64,000 nt of DNA from Armillaria gallica (GCA_037576215.1 JBANDB010000010.1:2232001-2296000); one strand, 5' to 3'; counted from the stretch's first letter, positions 22,697 through 33,811 are shown. The notes: a model not told the origin generated them from the sequence alone. Program-made: numbers and translations.

Positions 22697-22766
22697 CCAG
22701 ATGTCAGGACATGATCGTTGATCCGAATGCTGCTAAATGATAAATATACACAGCCCAATTTCGAAC
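22697..22766 (-). repeat. Array upstream module of unit C (partial)
   Basis: A shortened copy retaining GTTCGAA, TGTGTATAT, TTATCATTTAGCAGCATTCGG and GATCATGTCCTGA. The AGTAAGT box is missing. Confidence 0.55.
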
Positions 22767-24990
22767 ACATTCTTTTTCCCACCCCACGGCCTAGAATATA
22801 AAACGCGAAGTAAAGCCTGACTGACAGTGATGCAAATAAGCAACATGATCCACAGACGCAGATGAGAATCACACTGCTTGTGCGTTTCACATACTTATTA
22901 AACGCTGTAAATGGATGTCGAACGTCCTACAGCACCGCACCGTTTGGTTCCCGTTCTGCCTAAAATTTTGCCCAGGATAGGTGGTTTGAAGAGCGATGGG
23001 TAAGGACTAGGCCATTGAAGATCAGAGTACTATTGAGCTCAGCGCGGCGAAGAACTAGATTCGTAGAGAAAATGGATCTTTCATAGCGCGTGCGGGCGAC
23101 AATAAGAGTAACTATAATGCTGGCCGGTTGCCGGCAACAAAGCTGTGAAGGCTGCAACACAATCCACACCTATAAAGATCCACCGGGGTGGATTAATAGG
23201 AGGCTTCAGCTATAGCAGGAAGACTCACTCTTACGATTGACATGCCTCGGCGCCGATGTCTGTGGACACAATGTCAGATGTTGGTATCAAATGTCGAAGG
23301 GCAGAGGGACGTACCTGTTGCCCAAATACCACAAGTGGCGGTTTTGTCGCAATCTCAGGGTCGGGCCGTCCTTTGTCCATGCCCGAAATCGGGCCATCCG
23401 TGAGGAAGCCCGTACGCGCCTGGCTTTGTTAAAGGTCGAACAATTTCATCAGCCACGCTTACTTGACACTGTTGACGTCGTCTTCTGCCCTTGGGGCTGC
23501 TCGTCGATGCAAGGGGGTAGCTCAATTGAAAGATTCTGGAGAATGTATTCAATTGTTATCTGGCCGAGAATTTAGAATTACGAACTTTGGCTACGCGCCG
23601 GTGCAGGAGACACTACAACTCCTACGATAAATTGACCGAAAAACAAGACCTTCACCGCCGTCACGTCTAGTTGTTGAGGGATATCTGAGGTGATGCTCGA
23701 CATTACGCATTCCTCGTTGGGAGACACATATTGATCATCGGCTCACCCGAGGTCCTAGAGCTGCGCTTGTCAACGGACCCTGTGTTGAGACAAAGAATTT
23801 ACGAACCTTGGCAGTTGATCGCAGTGCCAATTTGTTGATAACCGTTACGACCAGCAGAATACATAATTTGAAAGCACGTGAGGCGGGCGCCAGCGACGTC
23901 GGACAGAAAGGATGAAGAATGGAGCCTAGCAGAGTGAAGAAACAAAGGTCGAGGTTGTCGTGATGGACGATGGCAAGGTTGTTTGGCGGCGTCAACAAAT
24001 AAACACGGCTTTTTCACTACCACCATCACGCGTCCTTCGCGCAATTCGCGACAACATTGTCCCCGTAAACGTGTCTACAACACTTTCCTGTAACCTGCAA
24101 GGCCTTATCAATATCGACGAAGGGCCTGTCAGGCGATGGGTCAGAGTGAGCAAGCCAATTCTTCCACTCTCCAGTGCTCTTACGCCTAATTCTAGGCATC
24201 TTTGGCGGCGAACGCATTATCGTTGAACTGTCGGCTCATTGGCAGCAGGGCTTCGCTGAAGGGCTGTCGACTGACAACACCGACCCACGCTCAAAGGCAT
24301 CCTTTCCATTCCCAGAATTTGGTTCTGGTTGGTGGTAACGGCTCTATATTGGTTAGTCCATCCTGCCATTCTTCCCGGCACTTTTTTTTCATTGTTGGAC
24401 AGTATATCTGGCTAGCGTGGACCGTGAAGGCATGTCCTAGGCGGCCCCTGCAAAGACGTAGCTCAAAGAAGAACGGAAGTCGCTACCAAGGTCGGATTGT
24501 TTCTGTATGCGCCAATCTCACTTCAAATTCAGCGCATCTCACTATCAGGCTACGTCCGTGAACGACCCCTCGTGCCATGCGAAGTGTTTCTGCGGCAAGG
24601 TGACACATTTCCGTTGCCTCTCACCCCAAAATTGCCGTTGATTGCTCGAATAGACGCAGAACCGGGCGGTAGCGGCTCTATGACAGTTAATCTACCCTGC
24701 CATTCTTCCCGATAAATTCGTTTATCTATGGACAGTATGTCAGGGTACCATGGGACCGCGAAGGTAGGTTCTATGCGCCCGTACAACAGCGTCAAAGTTC
24801 GAAGAAGATCAGACGTCGCCGTTAAAGGTCAGATAGTCTTTATTTGCGTCAATCTCACATGTTAAAGATTTACATGCCAGTCATTCGCTTCGTGAAATAT
24901 GCTTCCGTCGTATTTCACTATCTTCCGATGCTGCATCCGTGAACGACTCATACAAAGTTTTGTTCCAGTTGTATCTTAGTTGCTCGTTAT
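22767..24990. repeat. Central spacer, left half of an inverted duplication
   Basis: No gene is seen. Much of 22.95-24.85 kb is an inverted, diverged copy of 27.35-29.0 kb. Matching landmarks are GGGTAAGGACTAGGCCATTG near 22999 with its reverse near 28950, AACAAAGCCAGGCGCG near 23430 with the region at 28540, and GACGAAGGGCCTGTC near 24117 with the reverse near 27780. Two tandem copies of a roughly 380 bp piece lie at 24.3-24.85 kb. Short protein-like alignments exist between the copies but none gives a complete gene. Confidence 0.5.
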
Positions 24991-25112
24991 CGAGCATCTA
25001 CAACAACAGATCATGCACATGGGCGAGGAGATTGAATTTCATTCATGTCCGCACCATCCTCTTACCGCTCCTCACGTAAGAGTGATATTTAACATCCCTT
25101 TGGTCCTTCCAG
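24991..25112 (+). pseudogene. Relic of an array unit (tail exon fragment)
   Basis: Readable pieces match the family tail: LQQQIMHMGEEIE (the coiled coil), then, after a frame shift, SYRSSRKSDI and PLVLP in the place of SYRSSRRSDI and PFGPS. There is no membrane helix, start or promoter nearby. It shows that at least one more unit once stood near the centre of the array. Confidence 0.65.
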
Positions 25113-25860
25113 AAGATGAGAATGCTCTAGGAATGTAGCCAGGTGGACCCGCTTTAAAGAGTGTGTCGTCATACTTATATTCGTTTGTTTCATGGTGTCG
25201 GGGCCAGGAGGTCATGATCGTCTACCTCCTTCGCGTATATCAGAACAAAAAGGCCGGGGTATCCTGCGCGCGCCGTCTTGTTCATCAGATTCAAATGGTA
25301 CAGGATTCCTCTCTACCTGCCGGGTATCAAGCTCATGTTGGCGCCTGAAGGGCATGGTTGGCGATGCAGATTCGCCTGAAAGTTCCGCCTTGTATAAATA
25401 AACTTTGGCTGCGTATGTCTGTGCTCGTAGGTTGCCTTCGAGGGAGATTCTATCCTTCGAAAAGCCTCGAATACGATAATCGGCCATTCTCTCTTTTCTC
25501 TTGGCTCTCGATAGTTGCCACTCTCATTCTCGCAAAGGAACTCTGTCACGGATACAGCGTTTTCAAGATCCCGAAGCGCGCCAAAAAAAAATGCGGAAGA
25601 TCTGAAAAAATGCTGTACTTTGTCGATGAGAACTGATATATACGGTCCGCGGAATCCGGCCACGGACACGAGTCGCTCCTTTCCTTTTCTGACACTCCGT
25701 TGTCCCCTGTAGGATGTCGATTGTTGCCCATTTTCAGGTATATGGTAGTGTTACACGGACAGCGACCTGGTTCGTATTTCTGGATTATGTTGCTTAGTGC
25801 ATTGTTCATCACTGTAAGCATAACAACCGCGAGATGATACTATTCAACGCGAAGAAACCT
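25113..25860. other. Spacer, no gene seen
   Basis: Non-coding. It contains a weak copy of the spacer block (CATTCTCGCAAAGGAACTC near 25530, compare 20552) in inverted relation to 31.9-32.1 kb. Overlapping open frames on both strands are not supported by motifs. Confidence 0.4.
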
Positions 25861-25945
25861 GTTCGAATAGTAAGTCGCTTGTGCTGTGTATTCTATCGCA
25901 CTGAACAAAGAACACCAATGATCTCATAGCCTTCGGTTCGATGTC
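25861..25945 (+). repeat. Array upstream module of unit D
   Basis: GTTCGAATAGTAAGTCGCTT, GTGCTGTGTAT and a CCTTCGGTTCGATG box, about 40 bases before the TATA box. This copy lies much closer to its TATA box than in other units, so the promoter region has been shortened here. Confidence 0.6.
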
Positions 25946-25980
25946 ACCGTCATCACGGAGACTCGTTACCGGTCATTGTA

Positions 25981-25986
25981 TATAAA
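25981..25986 (+). promoter_or_regulatory. TATA box of unit D
   Basis: TATAAA, followed about 50 bases later by TCTCCTTCACTCGTAGGTC, the shared start-site context. The start codon is 153 bases downstream of the box. Confidence 0.65.
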
Positions 25987-26133
25987 CACTCAATTGTTAT
26001 AGTTCATTTCACACTCTGGTCGTCTCCTTCACTCGTAGGTCAATCCAACTTCTCACATTACGCTCTCCAGTGACTTGATCTGATTAGACTCTCCTTCACT
26101 TCATCATCCTCTCGGACACTGAATCTCGCCGTA

Positions 26134-26745
26134 ATGGCAGTGGTGATTGCTGGCAGCACCGTCGGATTAGTATTGGCCTCAGAAGTTGTCTTTCTTTGGG
26201 CTTTCCACCGAAGGAAACAATGTCATCGCGGAGCTGATAACAACGTCAATGGCGATGTCGTCCCGACACCAATTGTCGTACCTGATCCAGTCCTCACATC
26301 CGTCTTACCATCATCACCTCCCCCTGCACGGACCACATCCATTCACTCGACTATCGAATCTCTCCCATCTATTGTCCCACCGCCGACTGTTGTACCGCAT
26401 TCAATCCCAACCCCCGTCTTACCATCATCACCGCCCTCTGCACGGGTCATCTCGACTCTCCCATCCAACCTCCAAAGGACACTATCTCAGTCATCTCGGA
26501 GCGCATACGAAGAAGAGATCGAGCGTCTACGACAGGAGGTTTTGGCTCAGAAAAATCATATCACGTACATGCATGAGCAGATGGAGCTCACGCACATCGG
26601 CTCTCCTCCACCGTCTTACCGTTCCTCACGTGGGAGTGATAATTCCGGTTATTCTAGCTCCTCCTCGCCGCTACCGCCGCTGCCCCCACTGCCTTCGCCA
26701 CTGATGCAGTCGCCCCCCGTGTTGGATAGGGTATACTCCGTGTAG
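26134..26745 (+). CDS. Array unit D: intronless short-ectodomain member (203 aa)
   Basis: A single exon starts with MAVVIAGSTVGLVLASEVVF, so the membrane helix is at the very N-terminus and the Thr-rich outer exons are absent. HRRKQCHRG follows the helix. The middle is Pro-rich with a repeated PPTVV/PTPVLP-type unit. It then has SQSSRSAYEEEIERLRQEVL, a longer coiled coil than in units C and E, PPPSYRSS and a very Pro-rich end (PLPPLPPLPSP) without the PxxPxR arginine. The lack of an outer domain suggests either a signalling-only partner of the longer members or a diverged subfamily. Unit F is a close duplicate, including about 270 bases of 3' sequence. This ATG is chosen because it is the first in frame and follows the family's TATA and CTCGTAGGTC signals. 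Confidence 0.75.
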   Translation: MAVVIAGSTVGLVLASEVVFLWAFHRRKQCHRGADNNVNGDVVPTPIVVPDPVLTSVLPSSPPPARTTSIHSTIESLPSIVPPPTVVPHSIPTPVLPSSPPSARVISTLPSNLQRTLSQSSRSAYEEEIERLRQEVLAQKNHITYMHEQMELTHIGSPPPSYRSSRGSDNSGYSSSSSPLPPLPPLPSPLMQSPPVLDRVYSV

Positions 26746-27018
26746 TGTGTATTGTCTGTTTTACTAAGGATACAGACCGATGCTGTACGGTTAGCCTTCA
26801 GCGCTTAAAGTAGGACTTGGGTGTTTCTTTCTTTTTCTACTATGTTCCCGAATATTCCCGAGTAATACTTAAGAACATTTTTGAAGGAAGTTGCTGAGTA
26901 GCGACGAGATTATTATTTGGCTTTGTGTTCGTAGATACATGTCAGTTCTCCCCAGTGCATATTGCCAACGGTTACGGTAGAACCAGCTTGTTGCTTACTG
27001 GTTGCCGACCACCGAGAT
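26746..27018 (+). repeat. 3' flank of unit D, duplicated after unit F
   Basis: Nearly identical to 33553-33811, ending abruptly at ACCGAGATCAAGG in both copies. This marks the right breakpoint of the D/F segmental duplication. TTCCCGAATATTCCCGAGTAAT in this stretch is a small internal direct repeat. Confidence 0.75.
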
Positions 27019-29214
27019 CAAGGCGGAGATCGGTCTTCGGCCTCAGTATCGGTCTTCGGGGTCTGACGACGGTAATGGCGCTCTAGGTTATCCAGTGTAC
27101 CAGTGTCTCGTTATGATAGTGCTGGTGGTCCTGAGCGGACGAAATGATAGTAGTTAGTATTAATCATTTCGTAGTTTCATATCGCATACCGTAGTGATCG
27201 TATATCAATAAGCGTCGGCTTCCCATAACATTTTAGGCTTGTATGGTGCAGCCAGTGGTAGTTCAGGTCTATCTCTGTAGACTGAAGAGGCCTTCCAGTA
27301 CATATTCTGCTACATCCGATAGTCCTGCGTCTTTTTGAGCAGTCCTAGTCAGCGGGGAATTTGGGGAGAGAAGCGATATGATCTTGTCACCTTTCCGTAG
27401 TATACTAGTAAGACAACAAAGATACGGCTGGCATGGTACTTCCTAGGACACGAGGAGTCGCTCGTGGATGCCGCATCGCCCGACAATGAGATGCATTGAA
27501 AATATATTTCAAACGAACGATCTGACATGTAAGGTTCTGTGGCATTCCGTACTGAAAATGAGGTGAGATTGGCGCATAAAGGAAAGAACTGTCTGACCTT
27601 GCTGCAGCGTAGGTTCTGCTTCGAGCTACAACGCCTTTGGACGGGTGCATAGAACCAGCCTTCGAGGTGTCTGCTACACAGACGTACTGTAGAACGGAAT
27701 AAAAAAGGTCTTGGGAAGAATAGCATGGTGCACTGACCAATGTAGTAGAGCCGCGCTTGCTCACTCTGAGCTATCACCTGCCAGGCCCTTCGTCGACGTT
27801 GCGCAGGCCTTGCAAGCTCCAGAAGAATGTAGACACGTCTACGGGACGATATTGTCGCGAATTGCGGGAAGAACACGTGATGGTGGTGGTAGTGAAAGGA
27901 GCCGTTTTATTTGTTGGTGTCGTCAAACAACCCTTGCCATCAGCTATCACGGCGACCTCGATCTTTATTTCTTCATTCTGCTATGCTCGAATTTTTCATG
28001 GTTTCTCGTCCGACGTGGCTAATTGCCGCCCCAGCCATTTTCATCTTTGTGTATTGTGGCAGTTCTACTGGTCGGAGCGGGTATTGGCAACCTGGCACTG
28101 CGCCTCACGACTGGAAGGTCTGTAAATCCTTGTATCGAGGCAGAATCCGTCAGCAAACATATCTCTGGGACCTTGAAAGAAGCGAACTTAATTTCTCACG
28201 ACGACGACCGAGGCTCAATACCTTCACCACTCTATAAATGGCCGTCACCATCGTAAGGGCAGTATCCTTGCTTCACTGCCTTATGTTCTGTCGACATGTC
28301 TGGTACGGTATGCTGCCTTATGCGCTGCCAAGGTGCGTAAACCCAACTCTGGCCGAATCATATCCAATCAAAACAGCATCTCCAGAATGTTAAATCGGAA
28401 CCCCTGCGAACAACTCGAAGGCGATGATTCTGGCACCGACAAAATTCGAATTTTGATCAAGGAAAAAGGGGGAAAGCGGAAATGTTGCAAGCAGAATATC
28501 TGACGGACAGGTCGGGAGCGGGTAAATCGTTCGGGCGGTCAGCAAAGCCAGGAGTCGTTGTCCTTCACAAACGGCCTGATTTCAAGCATGTACAAAGTCG
28601 GCCGACACTGATCTTGCGATCAAGCTGCCGGTCGTCATGCGGTGGGATCCGAGTACGTTCCTCTGCAATCTGGTATTGCTGCCAACGCCTAAGGCTCTGT
28701 CTACAGGAAAGAACGAGTCTTGCTGCTAAAGATGCAGCCTCTAAATAATCAACCACGGTGGATCTTCATCGGTGTGGACTGCGTTGCATCCTTCAGTGTT
28801 GTTGCCAGCAACCGACCGGTGTTCGCAATGGAATATTGTATAGCTACTCCTATTGTCGTTCGTACGTGCTATGAAAGAATCATCTTCTCTATGAATCTAG
28901 TTCATAGCCGCGCCAGCGGCTAAGCTCAATAGTACCCTGATTTTCCATGGCCTAGTCTTTACCCATCCCTCTTCCAATCAGGTATCAGGGGTGCGCAAAA
29001 TTATGGGCGGAATGGGAATCAAACAGTGCGGTGCCATAGTACGTTCGACACCCATTTTCACCATATAATATGCGGAAGCGTTTGAGCAGCGTGGTTCTCG
29101 TTTGTGGATCATGTTACTTACTTGCATCATCCAGGCCTTAGTTCAAGTTTCACCACACAATTTATATCGATGTAAGCATAACGACTGTGGGCTGTGGGAT
29201 GCGAACTTGATATG
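27019..29214. repeat. Central spacer, right half of an inverted duplication
   Basis: About 27.35-29.0 kb mirrors 22.95-24.85 kb (landmarks listed there). Open frames such as 27711-28022 and 28482-28748 have partial counterparts in the mirror copy, so a decayed gene cannot be excluded, but there is no start, splice chain or domain I can defend. Confidence 0.45.
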
Positions 29215-29320
29215 TCTCTGAATAGTAAGTTGCTCGCGTTGTGTACATCGCTCAAACAAAGAGCGCTTATCATCTGTTCATAGCATTCGGCTGTACGATC
29301 ATACCCTGATATCTAAGCCC
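29215..29320 (+). repeat. Array upstream module of unit E
   Basis: GAATAGTAAGTTGCTCGCG, TTGTGTACATCGCTC, AGAGCGCTTATCATCTG, AGCATTCGG and GATCATACCCTGATATCTA, in the shared order. Confidence 0.65.
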
Positions 29321-29592
29321 TTCACGACCCCCACCTAGACGATCTGATTTTGATCCACTTCATTCTGGACGATTGCATCCTCGGTGGAACCAGTATTTCA
29401 GTGCACTGGACTCCTAGGGTGACATGGGAAGACATTCGTGTCGCGTAGGATTTCCTCCTAGTCCCACGGCTCTCTTTCGGCTTAAGTATACAGAATTCGT
29501 TTGATCTATGTGGTCGATCAGTAACTTCTAGATGATCAATGTATTCACTCTAATCACGGAGGCGTTGTTGTCAAGTCAGCCTAGTCGTTGCA

Positions 29593-29598
29593 TATAAA
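29593..29598 (+). promoter_or_regulatory. TATA box of unit E
   Basis: TATAAA in CATATAAATGCTCAGTTGTA, followed by TTTACTCGTAGGTTC. The start codon is 166 bases downstream of the box. Confidence 0.65.
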
Positions 29599-29758
29599 TG
29601 CTCAGTTGTAGTAGGGCATCTTAAGCTTTCGTCGTCTCCTTTACTCGTAGGTTCATCCATAGTCTCTTGTTACGGTCTTCGGTGACCGCATCCCAAAGAT
29701 TCTCGCTAGCCCTACCAACCTCTCGGTTCTCCTCTTCCGCCCGGTAAATATCGCCACG

Positions 29759-30784
29759 ATGAGTATCTCGCTTTCCCCTGCCAGTACCACTGGCAGTCTA
29801 ACTTTGTAGGGACCACTTTGACCCTTTCCGTGTTAATTCTTTGGGTACTGACTGACCCACCTTCTCCCTTATAAATATGATAGGGCAACTGTTACTGTGA
29901 CTCAGAGGCTCGCGGAGACAGTCACCGCCTTTGTCACTGAGCCTTTGTAAGTCAAACAAATTGGCTGGAGCGATATTCTCTTCATTCTTAATATCTAATT
30001 GGTATATCTAATAATTAATTAGCGAGACAGTTATTTCAACAAGTACTGAAAGTGATGAATCCATAGCAATCAGCACTGTTACAAGGTACGTCTCAACAAT
30101 ACCGTACCTACTGTTGTTGAAGCTCAGCCCGGTATTTCTAGCGCCAGGTCCGTCTTTTGACGGCGCCTAAAGTTTGACTTGTCTTCTCACTTTACAATAG
30201 AACGATAACCGTGACCGCTCTCACTGCATCGTCGTCTCTACCACCTTTTTCGAATTCGTAAGTCAAATAAACTGCCTGCACCATAGTTTTCTCATAGAGC
30301 TGCGTCTAGTTGCGATTGCCGTCATAAGACTGCTCCAGCAGTGATTGCTGGCAGTGTCATTGGATCCTTACTGGCTTCTAGTATCGTCGTTGTTTTACTT
30401 TTCGTCCTCTGGAGAAGAAAATCTCGCAACAGAGCTAGAAATAACGCCAGTGGTGATAATGTCCCCGGGATGACTTTCATACCCAATAATCAGATCCTCA
30501 GCCCCATCATAATATCTTCCACGCACTCTGGTCCCATGGAATCCATCACATCCGAGTCGGCAGCCATTTCCAGAAGACTCTCTCAATCTTCTCGAACTGC
30601 ATACGAGGAAGAGATCGAACAGCTACGACAACAGATCAGGTGTATGGAAGAGGAGATGGCCCTCACGTACAGTGGTTCTGCACCGCCTTCTTATCGCTCC
30701 TCACGTAGGAGCGATATTTCGGACCCATTTGGTCCTTCCTCATCACCGCCGCCGCCTTTACCCTCACGCGAGATTGTCCACTGA
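29759..30784 (+). CDS. Array unit E: single-pass membrane protein with PPSY tail (238 aa)
   Basis: This is the best-preserved full-length member. Exons 29759-29805, 29884-29946, 30023-30085, 30201-30257 and 30298-30784 total 717 nt in one frame, and every intron is phase 2. Exons 2-4 are 63, 63 and 57 nt, each a whole number of codons encoding a Thr/Val/Ser-rich piece (ATVTVTQRLAETVTAF, ETVISTSTESD, TITVTALTASSS). They are likely O-glycosylated and outside the cell. After CDCRHKTAPA comes a helix (residues 92-115), then RRKSRNRAR. The tail has SRTAYEEEIEQLRQQI (from about 175), PPSY at 206-209, SDISDPFG and PPLPSR at the end. No signal peptide is seen, so insertion would be by the helix itself. 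The last intron is only 40 bases. PPxY binding to WW ubiquitin ligases is known chemistry; the role is inferred. Confidence 0.8.
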
Positions 30785-32280
30785 CGAAATCTTGTCTCTT
30801 TAGTGTTGAATAAAATGTTATTACCATGAGTTATTTAAACCCACGGACGATCAATTTTATTCAGACCAAAAGTTGGTCAGGTTCAGGAACAGAATACAGA
30901 TTTGGATACTTGGAATTGAGGGTGAGGAAATCAGCAGCGATAAGAGGCGTAGGTCATATACGTGGAGTCGTTAGTACGTTCAAAGTGAAAGATGTGCATT
31001 CAACATCAATCGGCTAAGAGGAGAAAAATAGTTGAACTCACCGCATCATATACTGCGTGCCGAAAGGCGGTCGGACAAAACTGTTCACTCCTCCTCAAGC
31101 TTTCCAAGCAATCGGCGAGAAGCAGAGTCGGAATCGTCCACTACATGAAATACGCCGTACCGATATTGGAAGGAAGACCCCTGTAGCAGAAATAAAAACC
31201 AGCACTCGCAGCGACACCCCGGAGGCCCAAGCTCGCATACAGCAGGAGCGCAATGCTTTTGGTTGATACATATCTGTGTGAATCGTCATCTTGCGCGCGC
31301 GAGCAAGGACTTTAACCAGACCTGAAGCGCGAATTCAAGGTCGCGTTGAATTGTAGAAGAGTACAGTATGCTTGAGACACCTAGCCAGCTGCCTGACAAG
31401 GCACTGCAAAATTCCGGGATATCAGAGAATGAAGAGAGAACACCGTGGCTCAGATATGCAGTGACAGTCGACCCGCTTTAAGAAGGAAGGTGCCATCGTA
31501 TCTTCGTTCGAGGTTTCATGACGTCCGCAGCTAGGATTCGCCAGGCATCACCTCACATTTAGCTGAAATTCTTGCCGGGAATCCTGCCTGGGAATCGTCT
31601 TGTTAATAGCTACGCGATCCCTGAGAGTGACTCCTCAAGCTATCGCACTCCAACAACACCGAAAATTACACTTCAGCCTTGTATGTAGACTCACCCGCAT
31701 GAGCGACCGTTATGTGAGACATCGTCCTTTACCTGCAAGCTCCAGCGAGACCGTCTACTCATCGAGTATCACGTTCAAAGACGGTGCCTAAAGGAAAGGG
31801 CTAAGGAAATGGAGACATTTTTGAATGAAAAGAAGCACCATTAAATAAACGAGACTAAAATCCGTCTATGAGAACTGGGAAGGAGGGTCCGTAATTGAAA
31901 TGTAATCCCTAGAAGTCAGAGTAAACATCCTACAAGAACTCTACGTGGCACGAATACTCCTGAAGGTTCAATAAACCTCCGAACGATTGAAGAATTTCGC
32001 AAGATTGGCCGTTCTTTCTTTGCTCTAGGGTGCCATCGTTTCGCTCTCGTTTTCGCAAATGAGACTAAATTGTTCAACTTCCAAGGCGGTAAAAAAAAAA
32101 GCGGATGTTCTACTATCTGAGAAGTCGATGTGTGGCACTGGTGTGGTGCCGTGGTGTGTGTACCGACACAAGGTCCTGGTTGTGGACGAAAAACGTTGGG
32201 ACTAAAATAGGTGCCACGGGCCGCGCGCGGACTCCGTCCAAGGGCACGTGCCCCGACACCTGAACGTGACAACGCTACCG
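30785..32280. repeat. Spacer after unit E, inverted copy of 13.9-15.6 kb
   Basis: Non-coding. CCCGCTTTAAGAAGGAAGG near 31471, AGACTCACCCGCATGAGCG near 31688 and AATTTCGCAAGATTGGCCG near 31992 match the minus strand of 15480, 15220 and 14825. A-rich runs occur near 32090. Confidence 0.5.
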
Positions 32281-32370
32281 TTGGATGAGTCACTTGCGCT
32301 GTGTATATCACTCTTAAAAAAGCACTTATCATCCAGCCTTCGATTCAATAATCATGTCTTGATATCTAGG
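32281..32370 (+). repeat. Array upstream module of unit F
   Basis: GATGAGTCACTTGCGCTGTG, TATATCACTCTT, AGCACTTATCATCCAG, CCTTCGATTCAAT and ATCATGTCTTGATATCTAGG. This is the most complete copy of the 3' part of the module. Confidence 0.65.
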
Positions 32371-32654
32371 TCCTTCAAGACTAGTTCACGGCCCCCACCT
32401 TGCTGATTTGATTTGATCCGCCTCATAAATACTGGACGACTGCATCCTCTGTGGAACCAGGATGTCAATACGCTGAGATGATAAGGCCTGGGTATGCGCT
32501 ATGGAATGATTCTCATGCAGCACACGGCTCTTGTTAGTCATCTTTGGACTTACATCGAATCCTTTTGATCTATGTGGTAATTATTTTTAACTTATTGACA
32601 GTGGTCGGAATATTCGTCCTCATCACGGAGGTGTAGTTGCTGCCAGTCAGTACA

Positions 32655-32660
32655 TATAAA
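32655..32660 (+). promoter_or_regulatory. TATA box of unit F
   Basis: TATAAA in TACATATAAATGCTCCGTTG, followed by CTTCCCTCGTAGGTCC. The leader is longer than in D because about 90 bases are partly duplicated before the ATG. Confidence 0.6.
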
Positions 32661-32904
32661 TGCTCCGTTGACTAGCGGGATATTTTACGCTCTGGTCGTC
32701 ACCTTCCCTCGTAGGTCCATACAGCTTCTCTCACCAGGCTCTTCAAGTAACTCTGATTTTTTTAATAGCTCTCCTTCACGTTTCCATCTTCTCGGAACTC
32801 TCCTTGTGCCCAGTAAATCTCACTGCAACGAGTGCCGTGAATCCCGGGCTGATTAGACTCTCCTCCACACCACCATCATCTCTGGCACAGTAAATCTCGC
32901 TGCA

Positions 32905-33552
32905 ATGACAGAGGCAATTGCTGGCGTGATTGCTGGCGGCATCGTCGGATTAGTATTGGCCTCAGAAGTTGTCTTTCTTTGGGCTTTCCACCCATGGAAA
33001 AAAAATCATCGCGGAGCTGATAACAACGTCAATGGTGATGTTGTCCCGACACCGATTGTTGTACTTGATCCAGTCCTCACACCTGTCTTACCACCATCAC
33101 CTCCCCCTGCACGGAGGACATCCATTGACTCGACTATCGAATCTCTCCCATCTATTGTCCCACCGCCGACTGTTGTACCGCATCCAATCCCAACCCCCGT
33201 CTTACCATCATCACTACCCTCTGCACGGGTCATCTCGACTTTTCCATCCAACCTCCAAAGGACACTATCCCAGTCATCTCGGAGCGCATACGAAGAAGAG
33301 ATCGAGCGTCTACGACAGGAGGTTTTGGCTCAGAAAAATCATATCACGTACATGCATGAGCAGATGGAGCTCACGCACATTGGTTCTCCTCCACCGTCTT
33401 ACCGCTCCTCACGTAGGTGTGATAATTCCGGTTATTCTAGCTCCTCCTCGCCGCTACCGCCGCTGCCCCCACTGCCTTCGCCACTGATGCAGTCGCCCCC
33501 CGTGTTGGATAAGGGTATACTCCATGTAGTGTGTATAGTCTGTTTTTACTAA
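32905..33552 (+). CDS. Array unit F: duplicate of unit D with altered C-terminus (215 aa)
   Basis: Starts MTEAIAGVIAGGIVGLVLAS, then VVFLWAFHPWKKNHRG. The Pro-rich middle, SQSSRSAYEEEIERLRQEVL, PPPSYRSS and PLPPLPPLPSP follow in the same order as in unit D, differing at scattered codons. Near the end one extra A in GGATAAGGGTATAC (about 33510) shifts the frame, replacing the short D ending VLDRVYSV by a 16-residue hydrophobic end (VLDKGILHVVCIVCFY). Either the frame change is neutral or the new tail is functional. The extra residues after the helix in D (two Arg) are replaced by Pro-Trp here, weakening the positive-inside signal slightly. Confidence 0.75.
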   Translation: MTEAIAGVIAGGIVGLVLASEVVFLWAFHPWKKNHRGADNNVNGDVVPTPIVVLDPVLTPVLPPSPPPARRTSIDSTIESLPSIVPPPTVVPHPIPTPVLPSSLPSARVISTFPSNLQRTLSQSSRSAYEEEIERLRQEVLAQKNHITYMHEQMELTHIGSPPPSYRSSRRCDNSGYSSSSSPLPPLPPLPSPLMQSPPVLDKGILHVVCIVCFY

Positions 33553-33811
33553 GGATACAGACCGATGCTGTACGGTCAGCCTTCAGCGCTTAAAGTAAGA
33601 CTTGGGTGTTTCTTTCTTTTTCTACTATGTTCCCGAATATTCCCGAGTAATACCTAAGAACGTTTTTGAAGGAAGTTGCTGAGTAGCGACGAGATTATTA
33701 TTTGGTTTTGTGTTCGTAGATACATGTCAGTTCTCCCCAGTGCATATTGCCAACGGTTACGGTAGAACCAGTTTGTTGCTTAGTACTGGTTGCCGACCAC
33801 CGAGATCAAGG
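33553..33811 (+). repeat. 3' flank of unit F, duplicate of 26746-27018
   Basis: Nearly identical to the sequence after unit D, breaking off after ACCGAGATCAAGG at 33811. Confidence 0.75.
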
